A stretch of DNA of 10,330 nt from Eubacteriales bacterium (GCA_030527765.1 JAUNAE010000106.1:1-10330), one strand, 5' to 3'. Shown: positions 1 through 8,201, counted from the first letter of the stretch. Numbers and translations are program-made. The notes: a model not told the origin generated them from the sequence alone.

Positions 1-615
1 AAGCTTGCCTTCCAGCTCGGTCAGCTCGTGATAATGGGTGGCAAACAGTGTTTTGGCACCGCAGAGTTTTGTATTGGAAATATGTTCAATGACAGCCCAG
101 GCAATGGAAAGACCATCGAAGGTACTTGTCCCGCGGCCGATCTCGTCCAGAATCAAAAGACTTCTGGATGTTGCATTTCGAAGAATGTTTGCAACCTCCG
201 TCATCTCTACCATGAAAGTAGACTGACCGCTTGCCAGGTCGTCAGACGCACCGACTCGTGTGAAAATACGGTCTACAATGGAAATATTCGCCTTAGAGGC
301 AGGGACAAAGCAGCCGATCTGGGCCATAAGCACAATCAGAGCGGTCTGACGCATGTAGGTGGATTTACCTGCCATGTTCGGTCCTGTAATGATGGCAACC
401 CGGTTTTTGTGGTTATCCAGAGTGGTGTCGTTGGCGATAAACATTCCGTTGGAGATCATTTGCTCTACAACCGGATGGCGGCCGTCTCGAATTTCCAGGA
501 CACCGGTGGTGTTGATTTTCGGGCGGACATAGTCATTTCGGTCAGATACAAGGGCAAGAGATGCGAATACATCCAGGGCCGCTACCGCTTTGGCGGTACG
601 CTGAATAAGCTGAAC
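1..615 (-). pseudogene. mutS: mutS 3' part (ATPase domain), cut off from its gene by an in-frame stop and by the window edge
   Basis: Read on the minus strand in the same frame as the upstream mutS ORF, these 205 codons are open and unmistakably MutS. They begin just after the TAA at 618-616 with the end of the core/lever region ([20 protein letters not shown]). The Walker A loop GPNMAGKS follows at about 384-361, and the Walker B / signature stretch [13 protein letters not shown] lies at about 159-121. The conserved [13 protein letters not shown] near the window edge includes the histidine switch. This part would bind ATP and form the MutS dimer interface. The last 100 or more residues, including the C-terminal helix-turn-helix, lie outside the window. 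I found no start codon with a good ribosome site right after the stop, so independent translation is doubtful. The residues look fully conserved, which suggests a very recent mutation or a sequencing error. Confidence 0.85.
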
Positions 616-2238
616 TTATTTTCCAACCTGTTCTCTCACCTGACAAAACAGCTCGTATTCCAGAGCATAGAGCTTATCTTCTGCTCCGAGAATCACATCT
701 TCCAGTTCTTTCAGTTCCTGGGTAATGTAGCGCTCTGCATTGGTGAGAGTCTGTTTGCGGACATAATTCTCCGGAACCAGTTCCTTGAAGGAGTTTGTGA
801 CTTCAATGGAATAACCGAAGACACGATTGAATTTGACACGAAGCGTCTTGATTCCGGTCTTCTCCCGCTCTCTCGCTTCCAGTTCGGACAGCCATTTCTT
901 GCCGTCGGTTCTGGATCGGCGATACTGATCGACGGTCTCATTGAATCCTTCACGGATGATTCCTCCCTCTTTCTGAGCAAGGGGCGGATCTTCCGCAATG
1001 GCAGACTGGATCAGTTCGGTAAGATCTGCGAGTTCATCCATATCTTCATTGATCTGCTGAAGAAGCGGAGAAGAAAAATCCTTCAGAATCTGCTTAATCG
1101 GCGGAAGCATCTGAATGGAGGAGGCGAAACAGATCAGGTCTCTTGGATTGGCGGACTGATAGCTGATTCGACTGATGAGACGCTCCATATCATAGATCGG
1201 TCCAAGATATTCCCGGATTTCGTCTCGAAGCATCGGGTTCTTGTTCAGCTCTTCCAGAGCCTCCAGACGATTTTCAATCTCTTCACTTCGAATCAGAGGC
1301 TGTTCCACATAGGTACGAAGCGTACGTGCCCCCATGGCGGTTCGGGTTTTGTCAAGAACCCAGAGGAGGGAACCTCTCTTCTGCTTCTCACGGAGGGTTT
1401 CTACAAGTTCCAGGTTACGACGGCTGGAACTGTCAATAAGCATAAACGTCTCAGCCGTATACGGGCGAATGGATGTCATGTGAGCCAGAGAGGTTTTCTG
1501 CGTCTCTTTCAGATAAAGGAACAGAGCACCGGAGGCAATCACTCCTGCATCGTAATCGCTGATGCCAAGACCTTCCAGAGCGGTCACGTGAAAATGATCC
1601 TTGAGCGTTTCCTGACATTTTTCATCATCAAAATACCAGGATTCCAGCTGGAAGAAACAGATTTTCAGGCGGTCCTTCAGATCTGCCACATCAATGCCGC
1701 TCATGAGAAAAGCTTCATTATAGATAATCTCTGCAGGGGCAAATTTGTTGATTTCATCGAGAAGTTTTCCCGCCTGATCCACTTCTGTGACGAAGCAGTC
1801 TCCTGTAGAAATATCAGCAATGGCACAGCCGAATTTGTCTTCCAGGCAAACGATAGACATGAGGTAATTGTTCTTGCCATCCTCCAGAACCATTCCGTCC
1901 AGAGCGGTTCCCGGAGTAATGACACGGATGACTTCTCTCTTTACCAGACCTTTGGCCTGTTTTGGATCTTCCATCTGTTCACAGATGGCAACCTTGTGTC
2001 CCAGAGCAATCAGCCGGTCAATGTAGTTCTGAGCAGAATGAAAAGGAATACCGCACATCGGTGCTCTCTCTTCCAGTCCACAGTCTTTGCCTGTCAGTGC
2101 AATTTCGAGTTCTTTGGATACCACAATGGCATCCTCAAAAAACATTTCGTAGAAGTCACCAAGGCGGTAAAAGAGGATACAGTCTTTGTATTCCTCTTTG
2201 GTTGCCAGGTAATTCTTCATCATAGGAGAAATCGCCAT
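616..2238 (-). CDS. mutS: DNA mismatch repair protein MutS, prematurely terminated (540 residues)
   Basis: MutS recognises mispaired and looped bases and, with MutL, starts mismatch repair in the cytoplasm. The N-terminal mismatch-binding domain (about residues 1-115) holds the Phe-x-Glu motif in GDFYEMFF, where F29 stacks on the mismatch and E31 contacts it. The connector domain (about 125-260), core (from about 265) and clamp (about 395-500) follow, with family blocks such as SYQSANPRDL and FNRVFGYSIEVT. The frame stops at TAA (618-616) after 540 residues, whereas family members are usually about 850-880 long. The rest of the core and the whole ATPase domain therefore lie beyond the stop. 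A product of this length should bind DNA weakly at best and cannot use ATP. The ATG start overlaps the last base of the miaB stop (TAATG). A GGGAGG stands 12 nt upstream inside miaB, so translation is probably coupled. Confidence 0.9.
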   Translation of the reverse strand: MAISPMMKNYLATKEEYKDCILFYRLGDFYEMFFEDAIVVSKELEIALTGKDCGLEERAPMCGIPFHSAQNYIDRLIALGHKVAICEQMEDPKQAKGLVKREVIRVITPGTALDGMVLEDGKNNYLMSIVCLEDKFGCAIADISTGDCFVTEVDQAGKLLDEINKFAPAEIIYNEAFLMSGIDVADLKDRLKICFFQLESWYFDDEKCQETLKDHFHVTALEGLGISDYDAGVIASGALFLYLKETQKTSLAHMTSIRPYTAETFMLIDSSSRRNLELVETLREKQKRGSLLWVLDKTRTAMGARTLRTYVEQPLIRSEEIENRLEALEELNKNPMLRDEIREYLGPIYDMERLISRISYQSANPRDLICFASSIQMLPPIKQILKDFSSPLLQQINEDMDELADLTELIQSAIAEDPPLAQKEGGIIREGFNETVDQYRRSRTDGKKWLSELEAREREKTGIKTLRVKFNRVFGYSIEVTNSFKELVPENYVRKQTLTNAERYITQELKELEDVILGAEDKLYALEYELFCQVREQVGK

Positions 2239-3641
2239 TATTCTGCAATGCCTCCCATATAGTAGAAGCCTTTACAGGTTTCCAGTTTTACAGGTACATA
2301 GCTTCCGATCAGAGATTTGTCTCCCGGGAAGTGTACAAGAAGGTTGTACTGGGTTCTTCCGGTCAGCACGCCTTCATCTTTGCTGCAGTCCTCAACAAGG
2401 ACTTCCTGAACGGTTCCCTCGAAACGGGAGGAATTCTCACGTCCTTTTGCCTGAACCAGCTTGAGAAGACGATCAAAACGATCTTTGATTACATCTTCCG
2501 GGATCTGATCTTCCATTTTGGCAGCAGGAGTTCCGGTACGTTTGGAATAGATGAATGTGAAGGCAGAGTCAAAGTTGGACTTCTCAACCACATCCAGTGT
2601 CTCAAGGAAATCTTCTTCGGTCTCACCCGGGAATCCCACAATTATATCGGTTGTAAGAGAAATGTCCGGAACAGCGTTTCTGATTTTGGAAACAAGTTCC
2701 AGATATTTTTCTTTGTCGTAGCGGCGGTTCATTGTTTTCAGCACACGGCTGCTGCCGGACTGCATTGGCAGATGAAGGTGGTGACAGATTTTTTTGCTCT
2801 GTGCCATGACTTCAATCAGCTCATCAGAGAGATCCTTCGGGTGGGAAGTCATGAAACGAATGCGTTTCAGTCCCTCGATTTTCTCCACTTCTGTCAGAAG
2901 CTGGGCGAAGGTCACCGGTGTTTCCAGATTTTTGCCGTAGGAATTGACATTTTGTCCGAGAAGCATAACTTCGGTTACACCGTCTGCTACCAGCTCTTCA
3001 ATTTCACGGATAATTGCCTGAGGCTCACGGCTCTTCTCACGTCCTCGAACGTAAGGAACGATGCAGTAGCTGCAGAAGTTGTTGCAGCCGAACATAATAT
3101 TTACACCGGTCTTGAAGGAGTACTTGCGGTCTGCCGGCAGTCCCTCAACGATTTCGTCAGTGTCTTTCCAGATATCGATGATCTGTCCCTCGGACTCTAA
3201 AGAACGATGGAACAGTTCCGGGAATTTGTGAATGTTGTGGGTACCGAATACGAGATCTACATATGGATACTGCTCACGGATGGTGTTCACAACGGTCTCC
3301 TCCTGCATCATGCAGCCAAAGAGAACGATTTTGAGATCCGGATGATGTCTCTTAATGCTTTTCAGATGACCAAGGTGGCCGTAGATTTTCTGGTTTGCGT
3401 TCTCGCGAACGGTACAGGTGTTGTAAATAACAACATCCGCTTCCTCTTCAGAGGAGGTTTTCTCGAAGCCCATCTTCTCAACCATACCTGCAACGGTTTC
3501 GGTCTGGAGGGAGTTCATCTGGCAGCCTTCATTCTGAATACGGAACAAGGGAGTACGGTCGTAACGGGATTTGACGATCTCGGCGCACTGGCGGATATAT
3601 TCGAGCTGAAGCTCGGTTTCTTTCATGGATTGCTGGCTCAA
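2238..3641 (-). CDS. miaB: tRNA-2-methylthio-N6-dimethylallyladenosine synthase MiaB
   Basis: MiaB is a radical-SAM methylthiotransferase that adds a methylthio group to i6A37 of tRNAs reading UNN codons, which improves codon reading. From the TTG at 3641 it has 467 residues, normal for clostridial MiaB. The N-terminal UPF0004 domain carries the three cysteines of the auxiliary cluster: C40 in GCQMN, C76 in YNTCTVRENANQ and C110 in FGCMMQE. The radical-SAM CxxxCxxC is CNNFCSYC (C186, C190, C193). Blocks such as LGQNVNSYG, LHLPMQSGSS and DIIVGFPGETEEDF follow, with a TRAM domain in roughly the last 65 residues. Residues just after GCQMN (SLQTETVAG) differ from the common ARDSEKLAG-like version, without a length change. 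Start choice: the frame stays open upstream to a TTG at 3716, but that stretch covers the promoter. The TTG at 3641 has GAGAGG 10 nt upstream. The ATG at 3626 is the alternative. It is the first gene of a two-gene operon with mutS. Confidence 0.93.
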   Translation of the reverse strand: MSQQSMKETELQLEYIRQCAEIVKSRYDRTPLFRIQNEGCQMNSLQTETVAGMVEKMGFEKTSSEEEADVVIYNTCTVRENANQKIYGHLGHLKSIKRHHPDLKIVLFGCMMQEETVVNTIREQYPYVDLVFGTHNIHKFPELFHRSLESEGQIIDIWKDTDEIVEGLPADRKYSFKTGVNIMFGCNNFCSYCIVPYVRGREKSREPQAIIREIEELVADGVTEVMLLGQNVNSYGKNLETPVTFAQLLTEVEKIEGLKRIRFMTSHPKDLSDELIEVMAQSKKICHHLHLPMQSGSSRVLKTMNRRYDKEKYLELVSKIRNAVPDISLTTDIIVGFPGETEEDFLETLDVVEKSNFDSAFTFIYSKRTGTPAAKMEDQIPEDVIKDRFDRLLKLVQAKGRENSSRFEGTVQEVLVEDCSKDEGVLTGRTQYNLLVHFPGDKSLIGSYVPVKLETCKGFYYMGGIAE

Positions 3642-3705
3642 CTTGTGAGTACCTCTCTTTCTATATCTATAAATAACGCTAATATGGCACAATAAAACAT
3701 GGTAT

Positions 3706-3734
3706 ATCATACCCAATTATTAAAAATCAGTCAA
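3706..3734 (-). promoter_or_regulatory. sigma-A-type promoter of miaB-mutS
   Basis: On the minus strand the -35 box TTGACT (3734-3729) and the -10 box TATGAT (3711-3706) are separated by exactly 17 bp, each one mismatch from consensus. Transcription would start near 3700, about 60 nt before the TTG start of miaB. This placement rules out the upstream TTG at 3716 as the true miaB start. Confidence 0.8.
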
Positions 3735-3809
3735 TAAGATACTTCGTAAATTCATCGATAGATTAACCGAATCAAACAAGTATCGAAACGAATTGTGAAT
3801 AGTAATAAA

Positions 3810-3843
3810 TAGAGTTCTATCCGATCACTCAAATAGAACTCTA
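3810..3843 (-). terminator. Hairpin terminator after the 50-codon ORF and the fibre operon
   Basis: A perfect 11-bp stem (TAGAGTTCTAT / ATAGAACTCTA) closes a 12-nt loop. On the minus strand it is followed by a moderately U-rich tail (TTATTACTATT). It lies 34 nt past the stop of the small ORF and just before the miaB promoter, so it separates the two transcription units. The stem is AT-rich and the U-tract is interrupted, so efficiency may be modest. Confidence 0.65.
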
Positions 3844-3877
3844 AACATGTGGCGATTATTTGGTTTTGGGTCTGCTG

Positions 3878-4030
3878 TTAATCTTCGATACCATCTTGTG
3901 TATCCTCGATTATTTCATTAAGAATTGTTTTCGCAGTCTCGATATCGTTTGCATCCAGTGCTTTTTTTAATGATTTTAACTGACGCATCAGTGAGCGCAA
4001 AAAGCTTTTGAAAACAGCCATTTCTTCCAT
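3878..4030 (-). CDS. Small acidic helical protein of unknown function (50 aa)
   Basis: This short frame begins with ATG at 4030 and ends with TAA at 3880-3878. GGTGGTG lies a few bases upstream as a ribosome site. The product starts MEEMAVFKSFLRSLM. Its N-terminal half is basic and amphipathic (RQLKSLKKAL) and its C-terminal half is acidic (NEIIEDTQDGIED). It has no signal peptide, cysteine or membrane segment, so a cytoplasmic helical-hairpin protein is likely. I recognise no family. It sits 57 nt after the adhesin gene and is followed by a hairpin terminator. It could be the last cistron of the fibre operon, or be transcribed from the promoter-like sequence directly upstream. A regulatory role for the locus would be speculation. 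Confidence 0.6.
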   Translation of the reverse strand: MEEMAVFKSFLRSLMRQLKSLKKALDANDIETAKTILNEIIEDTQDGIED

Positions 4031-4056
4031 TACTTTCACCACCTTCGTATGAGATG

Positions 4057-4085
4057 GTTATAGCGTATCACAGTCATAATCTCAA
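4057..4085 (-). promoter_or_regulatory. Possible promoter for the 50-codon ORF
   Basis: On the minus strand TTGAGA (4085-4080) and TATAAC (4062-4057) are 17 bp apart and lie about 27 nt before the ATG at 4030. The boxes are reasonable but not ideal matches, and they lie directly after the adhesin stop codon. They would let the small ORF be expressed separately from the long operon. Confidence 0.4.
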
Positions 4086-4087
4086 GT

Positions 4088-7012
4088 TCAATATCCGGAT
4101 TGTAAAATTTCTTCGTATTCTGTGGTATCTGACAGTATCAGAGGAATTTTATTGATGCGGATGTGATTGTGGTGATATCCCTCCCAGCAGGTCTTCTCAT
4201 TGGTGAATTGAAGGGATGCAGCAGGGATGGTTTCTGTCAGAATCACTTCTCCTGCCAATGTGGCGGCACTGTTTCCGGTGATCGTGACATTAGAGGAAAG
4301 TGCTTTGAGATCTTTGAGTTTATAATCCAGTACGTTCTCTTCTGTGACAGTGTATGTTCCGAGTGGAACGTTCGAAATTACAGTTTCAAGTACTGCAAGA
4401 TCTCCTTCGGTTCCATACTGTCCCTGACGGAAACAAATTGATGCTGCATAGTCATGAGACGTGCCTCGCTCATCGGTCCCTTTGACATCGAATAGAAACG
4501 TAGGATTTCCATGAGCCCACAAAATGTCAGAGTCTTTGATTACTTTTTGAATACGGATTTCCCCGGTCAAAAGAGGTGTGGGATCTACCGGCAGGTTGGT
4601 TAGAACCGGATTACTCTCCTGCTCTTCAGTTCTTCCTCTACGAGTGATGGATACAGAAGCCGTATTTCGTACTCTCCAGATACTGCCCTCGTAAGGACGC
4701 AGGTCCAGAGTATCCTTGATTTTTACATGGAATTCGAAGTGATACGTATTGTCATAGAAGGATTCCTTGGATAACCATGCCTCTTTTCCGGAAATGGTAA
4801 GTTCCTGTCCGGAGACATGGAAACGGAATCGTTCTGTGACATTACGGTTTCCATCTGTAAATACCTGGAAAGAATCTTCTTCTACTGTCAGATCCTCGGG
4901 TATAACATCCCTCACTGTGTAGGAATTGTAATAAAATTGGGAATTCTCTCCGGGAACTGTGTGAGACAAGGTATAGACATAGGATTCGTCTCTTTCGGAA
5001 AGGGTGTTTTCTGTCACTAGTATTTCATCGAAATCAGAAACTTGTTTGATGATCGGCGCCAGAGAAACCATGCCGAGACGTTTGAAATAGAGGCCCTGCC
5101 AGTTCTGAACGACAGAACCGCTGCTGTTCATGACTGAATAATCTTGGGCGTTACCGGAGTAATCCTTCTTCCACACATAATAGTTTCCTGTAGAGACGGG
5201 GAGATTTTGGTAGGTGAACCGGTATTGCTCAAAAGAGTTTCCGAAGCGGAACAACAGGTGATTGGAGTTGTAATTTGCCTGTACCCAGTTGGCTGTAACA
5301 GAATCATTGATGCGATTTCCCACTCGCTGAATCTCAAAAGGTGATGTGAATGCGAGGCGGTCAGGATCTTTGTACAGAACACAGTCATTGCTTACATAAA
5401 CCTGGTCCACGTCACTGAGTATGGACAGTGTCTGGGCAATATCAATATCTGAAAAGGTGGCATACCCTTTGACTGTCATGGGCTTTTGGGTTTCATGATC
5501 CAGGAATTGCATATCCACCGTGATATTTTTGAGGTTTGCGATACTGACACCGATCAACCTGGAACTGACAAGGAAAAAGCCAAGTTCCGGATCTCCATTC
5601 AGAGAATATTCTTCCCAGTCTTTGACTCGAAGAATTAAGTCCACTTCTCTTCCATTATATTGTCCCACTCTGCGGTAAATGGCTCCGATTTGTCCTTTCA
5701 GACCGGCAGATGTAAGTGGAATGACCGTATTCTCACCGTTTACGAAAGGCGATCCTCCGAAGGTCTCAGAAGTGGTATAGTTCGTGTACCATTTCGGACG
5801 AAAACTGTAGCTTCCATCTTGTCCTTCAAAGGTGTTCGGATCTACTGCAGGGAGCTGATTTTTTGCCAGATAAGAATCATTGTTCTGATTACTTTCACTT
5901 ATCAGAGTGTTTCCGTAGGCAAGCCGTACCTGCGAACAAATGCCATACTGGTCACAGTAATAGAACTTTCCGTCGATCGTGATTCCCGCATTGGTTGTCA
6001 GCATGCCGCCGGAAGGATCAAAATAGTGAGGAAGCCCATCGATCACCTGATATCCGGTCATTTGCTGAAAGGTTTTGGGATCGTAATAGCGATAACGAAA
6101 ATGAAAATCGTTTACATCATTTAGATCCATTTCCTGGGATGTGTAGGCGGTTTTCAGCCATCCGCTGACCAGCGCCCCGTTCTTTTCCGCGTAATAGCGG
6201 TTCCCGTTTGCGGAAAAACTTCCGTCTATGTAGTATTTGCCATTGACATAATAGCGGTAAACTTTGTCCTTATCCAGATGAAGCCCCTGAAGGGAAGAAC
6301 TGCCCGTATCGGTACTCAGCTTAGCACCATGTGCATTCTCACGGGAAATAGAGTCATGCAGGTAATTGGCAGGATTTTCTCCGGCAGCGACCATGAATGC
6401 GATTTCTTCTCCGTCACTTAGGAGATCCTCCCCATCGGTCAGAAGATCCGTATCCGCGTCCTCTTCTAGTGTATTCTCTTCTCCGCTCAGGTTATCCTCC
6501 GGTAAAAGCAGGGAATCCGGCAGCAGAAACGGTTCAGAATCTGCAGGAACTGCATCGGCATCATTCTCAAGTGAAGCTTCTGCAGATTCGGATGGATCGG
6601 AAGAATCTGACAAGTCAAAGCATTCAGGAGGATCTTGTATTGCCGATGAATTTGACCAGTCAGATGAATCTTGATTTTCCGATACAGCTGGGAAATCCGC
6701 CTGATCAGAAAATTGTGAAGAACCAAAAGAATCCGATTCATCAGGAAGCCCAGAGGAGTCCACGATTCCTGTAGTACCTTGGGAATTCCAAGTATCCTCG
6801 TATTCTGCTTCAGAAACAGTGTAATCGGTATTTTCCGAAGACGGTTCCTCAGAGAAATTCGTCGTTATAGGCACTTCCGTATCAGCAAAAGAAACACTGT
6901 TATACAGGGATTCTGCTGCAAGTTCTCTTCCGGTATCATCGGAGGCTGAAATGAGAGATGTTCCAGACAACAATAAAGCCAAAGTCAGTGCTGTCAGTTT
7001 TTTATATTTCAT
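4088..7012 (-). CDS. Large secreted adhesin with cell-wall-binding repeats and isopeptide-type pilin domains (974 aa)
   Basis: Probably a surface adhesin or fibre-associated protein. A signal peptide covers residues 1 to about 23 (KYKK, then LTALTLALLLSG, then a SASD cut region). Residues about 45-205 are low-complexity and rich in Ser, Asp and Glu, likely an extended stalk. Residues about 250-362 hold aromatic and Gly-rich cell-wall-binding (CW_binding_1-like) repeats such as VNGKYYIDG, NGNRYYAEKNGALVSGW and IDGKFYYCDQYG. Residues about 380-650 are a beta-rich region I cannot assign. Residues about 650-790 resemble an isopeptide-forming fimbrial domain, with candidate K656 (PIIKQV), D702 (RDVIP) and N783 (RNTASV). 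Residues about 817-939 resemble a CnaB/prealbumin-like domain, with K823, E890 or E891 (YTVTEEN) and N938 (FTNEK). There is no C-terminal sortase motif or membrane helix, so wall attachment probably relies on the repeats. The start has a strong AAAGGAGG and overlaps the previous gene by 11 nt. Confidence 0.85.
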   Translation of the reverse strand: MKYKKLTALTLALLLSGTSLISASDDTGRELAAESLYNSVSFADTEVPITTNFSEEPSSENTDYTVSEAEYEDTWNSQGTTGIVDSSGLPDESDSFGSSQFSDQADFPAVSENQDSSDWSNSSAIQDPPECFDLSDSSDPSESAEASLENDADAVPADSEPFLLPDSLLLPEDNLSGEENTLEEDADTDLLTDGEDLLSDGEEIAFMVAAGENPANYLHDSISRENAHGAKLSTDTGSSSLQGLHLDKDKVYRYYVNGKYYIDGSFSANGNRYYAEKNGALVSGWLKTAYTSQEMDLNDVNDFHFRYRYYDPKTFQQMTGYQVIDGLPHYFDPSGGMLTTNAGITIDGKFYYCDQYGICSQVRLAYGNTLISESNQNNDSYLAKNQLPAVDPNTFEGQDGSYSFRPKWYTNYTTSETFGGSPFVNGENTVIPLTSAGLKGQIGAIYRRVGQYNGREVDLILRVKDWEEYSLNGDPELGFFLVSSRLIGVSIANLKNITVDMQFLDHETQKPMTVKGYATFSDIDIAQTLSILSDVDQVYVSNDCVLYKDPDRLAFTSPFEIQRVGNRINDSVTANWVQANYNSNHLLFRFGNSFEQYRFTYQNLPVSTGNYYVWKKDYSGNAQDYSVMNSSGSVVQNWQGLYFKRLGMVSLAPIIKQVSDFDEILVTENTLSERDESYVYTLSHTVPGENSQFYYNSYTVRDVIPEDLTVEEDSFQVFTDGNRNVTERFRFHVSGQELTISGKEAWLSKESFYDNTYHFEFHVKIKDTLDLRPYEGSIWRVRNTASVSITRRGRTEEQESNPVLTNLPVDPTPLLTGEIRIQKVIKDSDILWAHGNPTFLFDVKGTDERGTSHDYAASICFRQGQYGTEGDLAVLETVISNVPLGTYTVTEENVLDYKLKDLKALSSNVTITGNSAATLAGEVILTETIPAASLQFTNEKTCWEGYHHNHIRINKIPLILSDTTEYEEILQSGY

Positions 7013-8189
7013 GTCGGTCCCTCCTTTTTCGGAATAGAATCCAGCCGGTCGATGTCATTCCAAGAATGAGAAGCACTGCCCAGCATACAAGGGGAGTCTC
7101 ATCTCCTGTTTTGACCGGATTTGATCCGGAGGATCCGCCTCCGCCTCCGAATTCTCCCGTTCCCGGATCCGGGGTGATAGAACTGTTAGGTACTTTCACA
7201 CTATATGTCCAGACAACTTCCGCAGAACGTTTGGCGTAGGTGTTCGTTAGCGTTTTCGGGACGGTAATGGTGTATGCCATTTCTCCGGTCTCTCCCGGTG
7301 CAAACACCCCAAGAGAAATTCCTTTTATCAGCTCTTCTGCCTTCAGAGTGCCGTCGTAGATTTTGTTGCGATTGTACCGAATGGTCAGATGCAGTGCTTC
7401 GAGAAGCTCTTGCTGCTTCTGATCCGCAGAATCATATCCCGTATGGAAAAAGAGCTCTACAGAATTCTTCGAGGAATTTTGAATGGAGGCCTTATCACTG
7501 TAGGAAACTCCGGGCATGAGGCGTTCGAAGTTTCGGAAGAAATCTTCCTCCTGCAGTACAAGCTTTCCGGAATCCCCTTCATACTCTACCCGGAACAGCA
7601 CAGGACGGGAATCCGGCAGCAGAGAATTGTCCGTCTCGTGGACACAATCCTCAATAGGCATATCGCCCCATGGATTTTCTGAATTAAAATCCGGGGTAAA
7701 AGCTTCTGCCTGAATGGCTTCTGCCCGAAGATCCACAGAAATGACGTTTCCGGACTCAGCTTCTGTGAGTTCTGCAGGAATGAACAGTCCTCGGAAAAGG
7801 TCTACAGAAGAACTTTTTTTCAAAATATTTGTATAATAGTAATAGGCTCCAATCTTCTTCCATCCTTTCTGAACATCTTCTAGATCGGAATCATTCAGAA
7901 TCACATCCCCAAAGAACGTGACAGACGTTCGTACATAGCAATCCTCTCCCAGATTTTTGATTCGCGGAATCTTAGAAATATGGTCTCCCGGAAGAACAAT
8001 CTGATGATTACGGAACGGAACTTCCTTATTATTCTGTAGTTCATATTCCTGAAGATCAATATGTACATCCCCGGTGGAAATCCGGTTCACCGTAGAAACC
8101 TCCTGCTTTTCCGAGGCTGCAGTTCCGATCAGGGAACATTGCAAAATGAAAAAACAGCAAAGAAGGAACCGTTTGATATTCTTTTTCAT
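7002..8189 (-). CDS. TasA-like protein with C-terminal sortase-type wall anchor (395 aa)
   Basis: Likely the wall-attached base or tether of the fibre. The signal peptide is residues 1 to about 25 (KKNIKRF, hydrophobic core, GTAAS). Residues about 36-165 look like a TasA/camelysin-type domain (ISTGDVHIDLQEYE, LPGDHISKIPRIKNLGEDCYVR, WKKIGAYYYYTN). A second related beta-rich domain spans about 195-335 and ends FAPGETGEMAYTITVP. A Gly/Ser linker (about 347-356) leads to the sorting-signal-like NPVKTGDE, a hydrophobic helix (about 367-385) and the basic tail FRKRRDR. PVKTG is a variant of LPXTG, and no sortase is encoded in the window. I chose the ATG at 8189 because an AGGAGG lies 5-6 nt upstream. 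The in-frame GTG at 8195 falls inside that ribosome site. It starts 12 nt after the preceding stop. The tether role is inferred from the anchor and the neighbours. Confidence 0.85.
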   Translation of the reverse strand: MKKNIKRFLLCCFFILQCSLIGTAASEKQEVSTVNRISTGDVHIDLQEYELQNNKEVPFRNHQIVLPGDHISKIPRIKNLGEDCYVRTSVTFFGDVILNDSDLEDVQKGWKKIGAYYYYTNILKKSSSVDLFRGLFIPAELTEAESGNVISVDLRAEAIQAEAFTPDFNSENPWGDMPIEDCVHETDNSLLPDSRPVLFRVEYEGDSGKLVLQEEDFFRNFERLMPGVSYSDKASIQNSSKNSVELFFHTGYDSADQKQQELLEALHLTIRYNRNKIYDGTLKAEELIKGISLGVFAPGETGEMAYTITVPKTLTNTYAKRSAEVVWTYSVKVPNSSITPDPGTGEFGGGGGSSGSNPVKTGDETPLVCWAVLLILGMTSTGWILFRKRRDRHEI

Positions 8190-8201
8190 AAGCACCTCCT
8201 G

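Noticed and set aside
1..6. HindIII site AAGCTT exactly at the first base
   Set aside because: It may be a cloning or window boundary, but one restriction site carries no biological information and the mutS frame continues through it normally.
28..2262. A 744-codon open frame on the plus strand, antisense to mutS
   Set aside because: It is exactly codon-aligned with mutS, so it is open only because mutS avoids TTA, CTA and TCA codons. Its translation is rich in odd Cys, His and Phe runs with no domain, and it has no fitting promoter or ribosome site. It is a codon-bias shadow.
2331..3695. Plus-strand open frames of 289 and 162 codons across miaB
   Set aside because: They are antisense to well-conserved MiaB residues and show no recognisable protein features; the explanation is the same codon-bias shadow.
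4031..4200. A lost C-terminal sortase anchor of the adhesin through a frameshift near its end
   Set aside because: I read the remaining frames past the stop at 4090-4088 and found no LPXTG-like motif followed by a hydrophobic helix, so the anchor appears to be truly absent.
6366..6774. Overlapping frames of about 84-125 codons on both strands in the Ser/Asp-rich region
   Set aside because: They arise from low-complexity coding sequence of the adhesin stalk in other frames and have no independent start signals.
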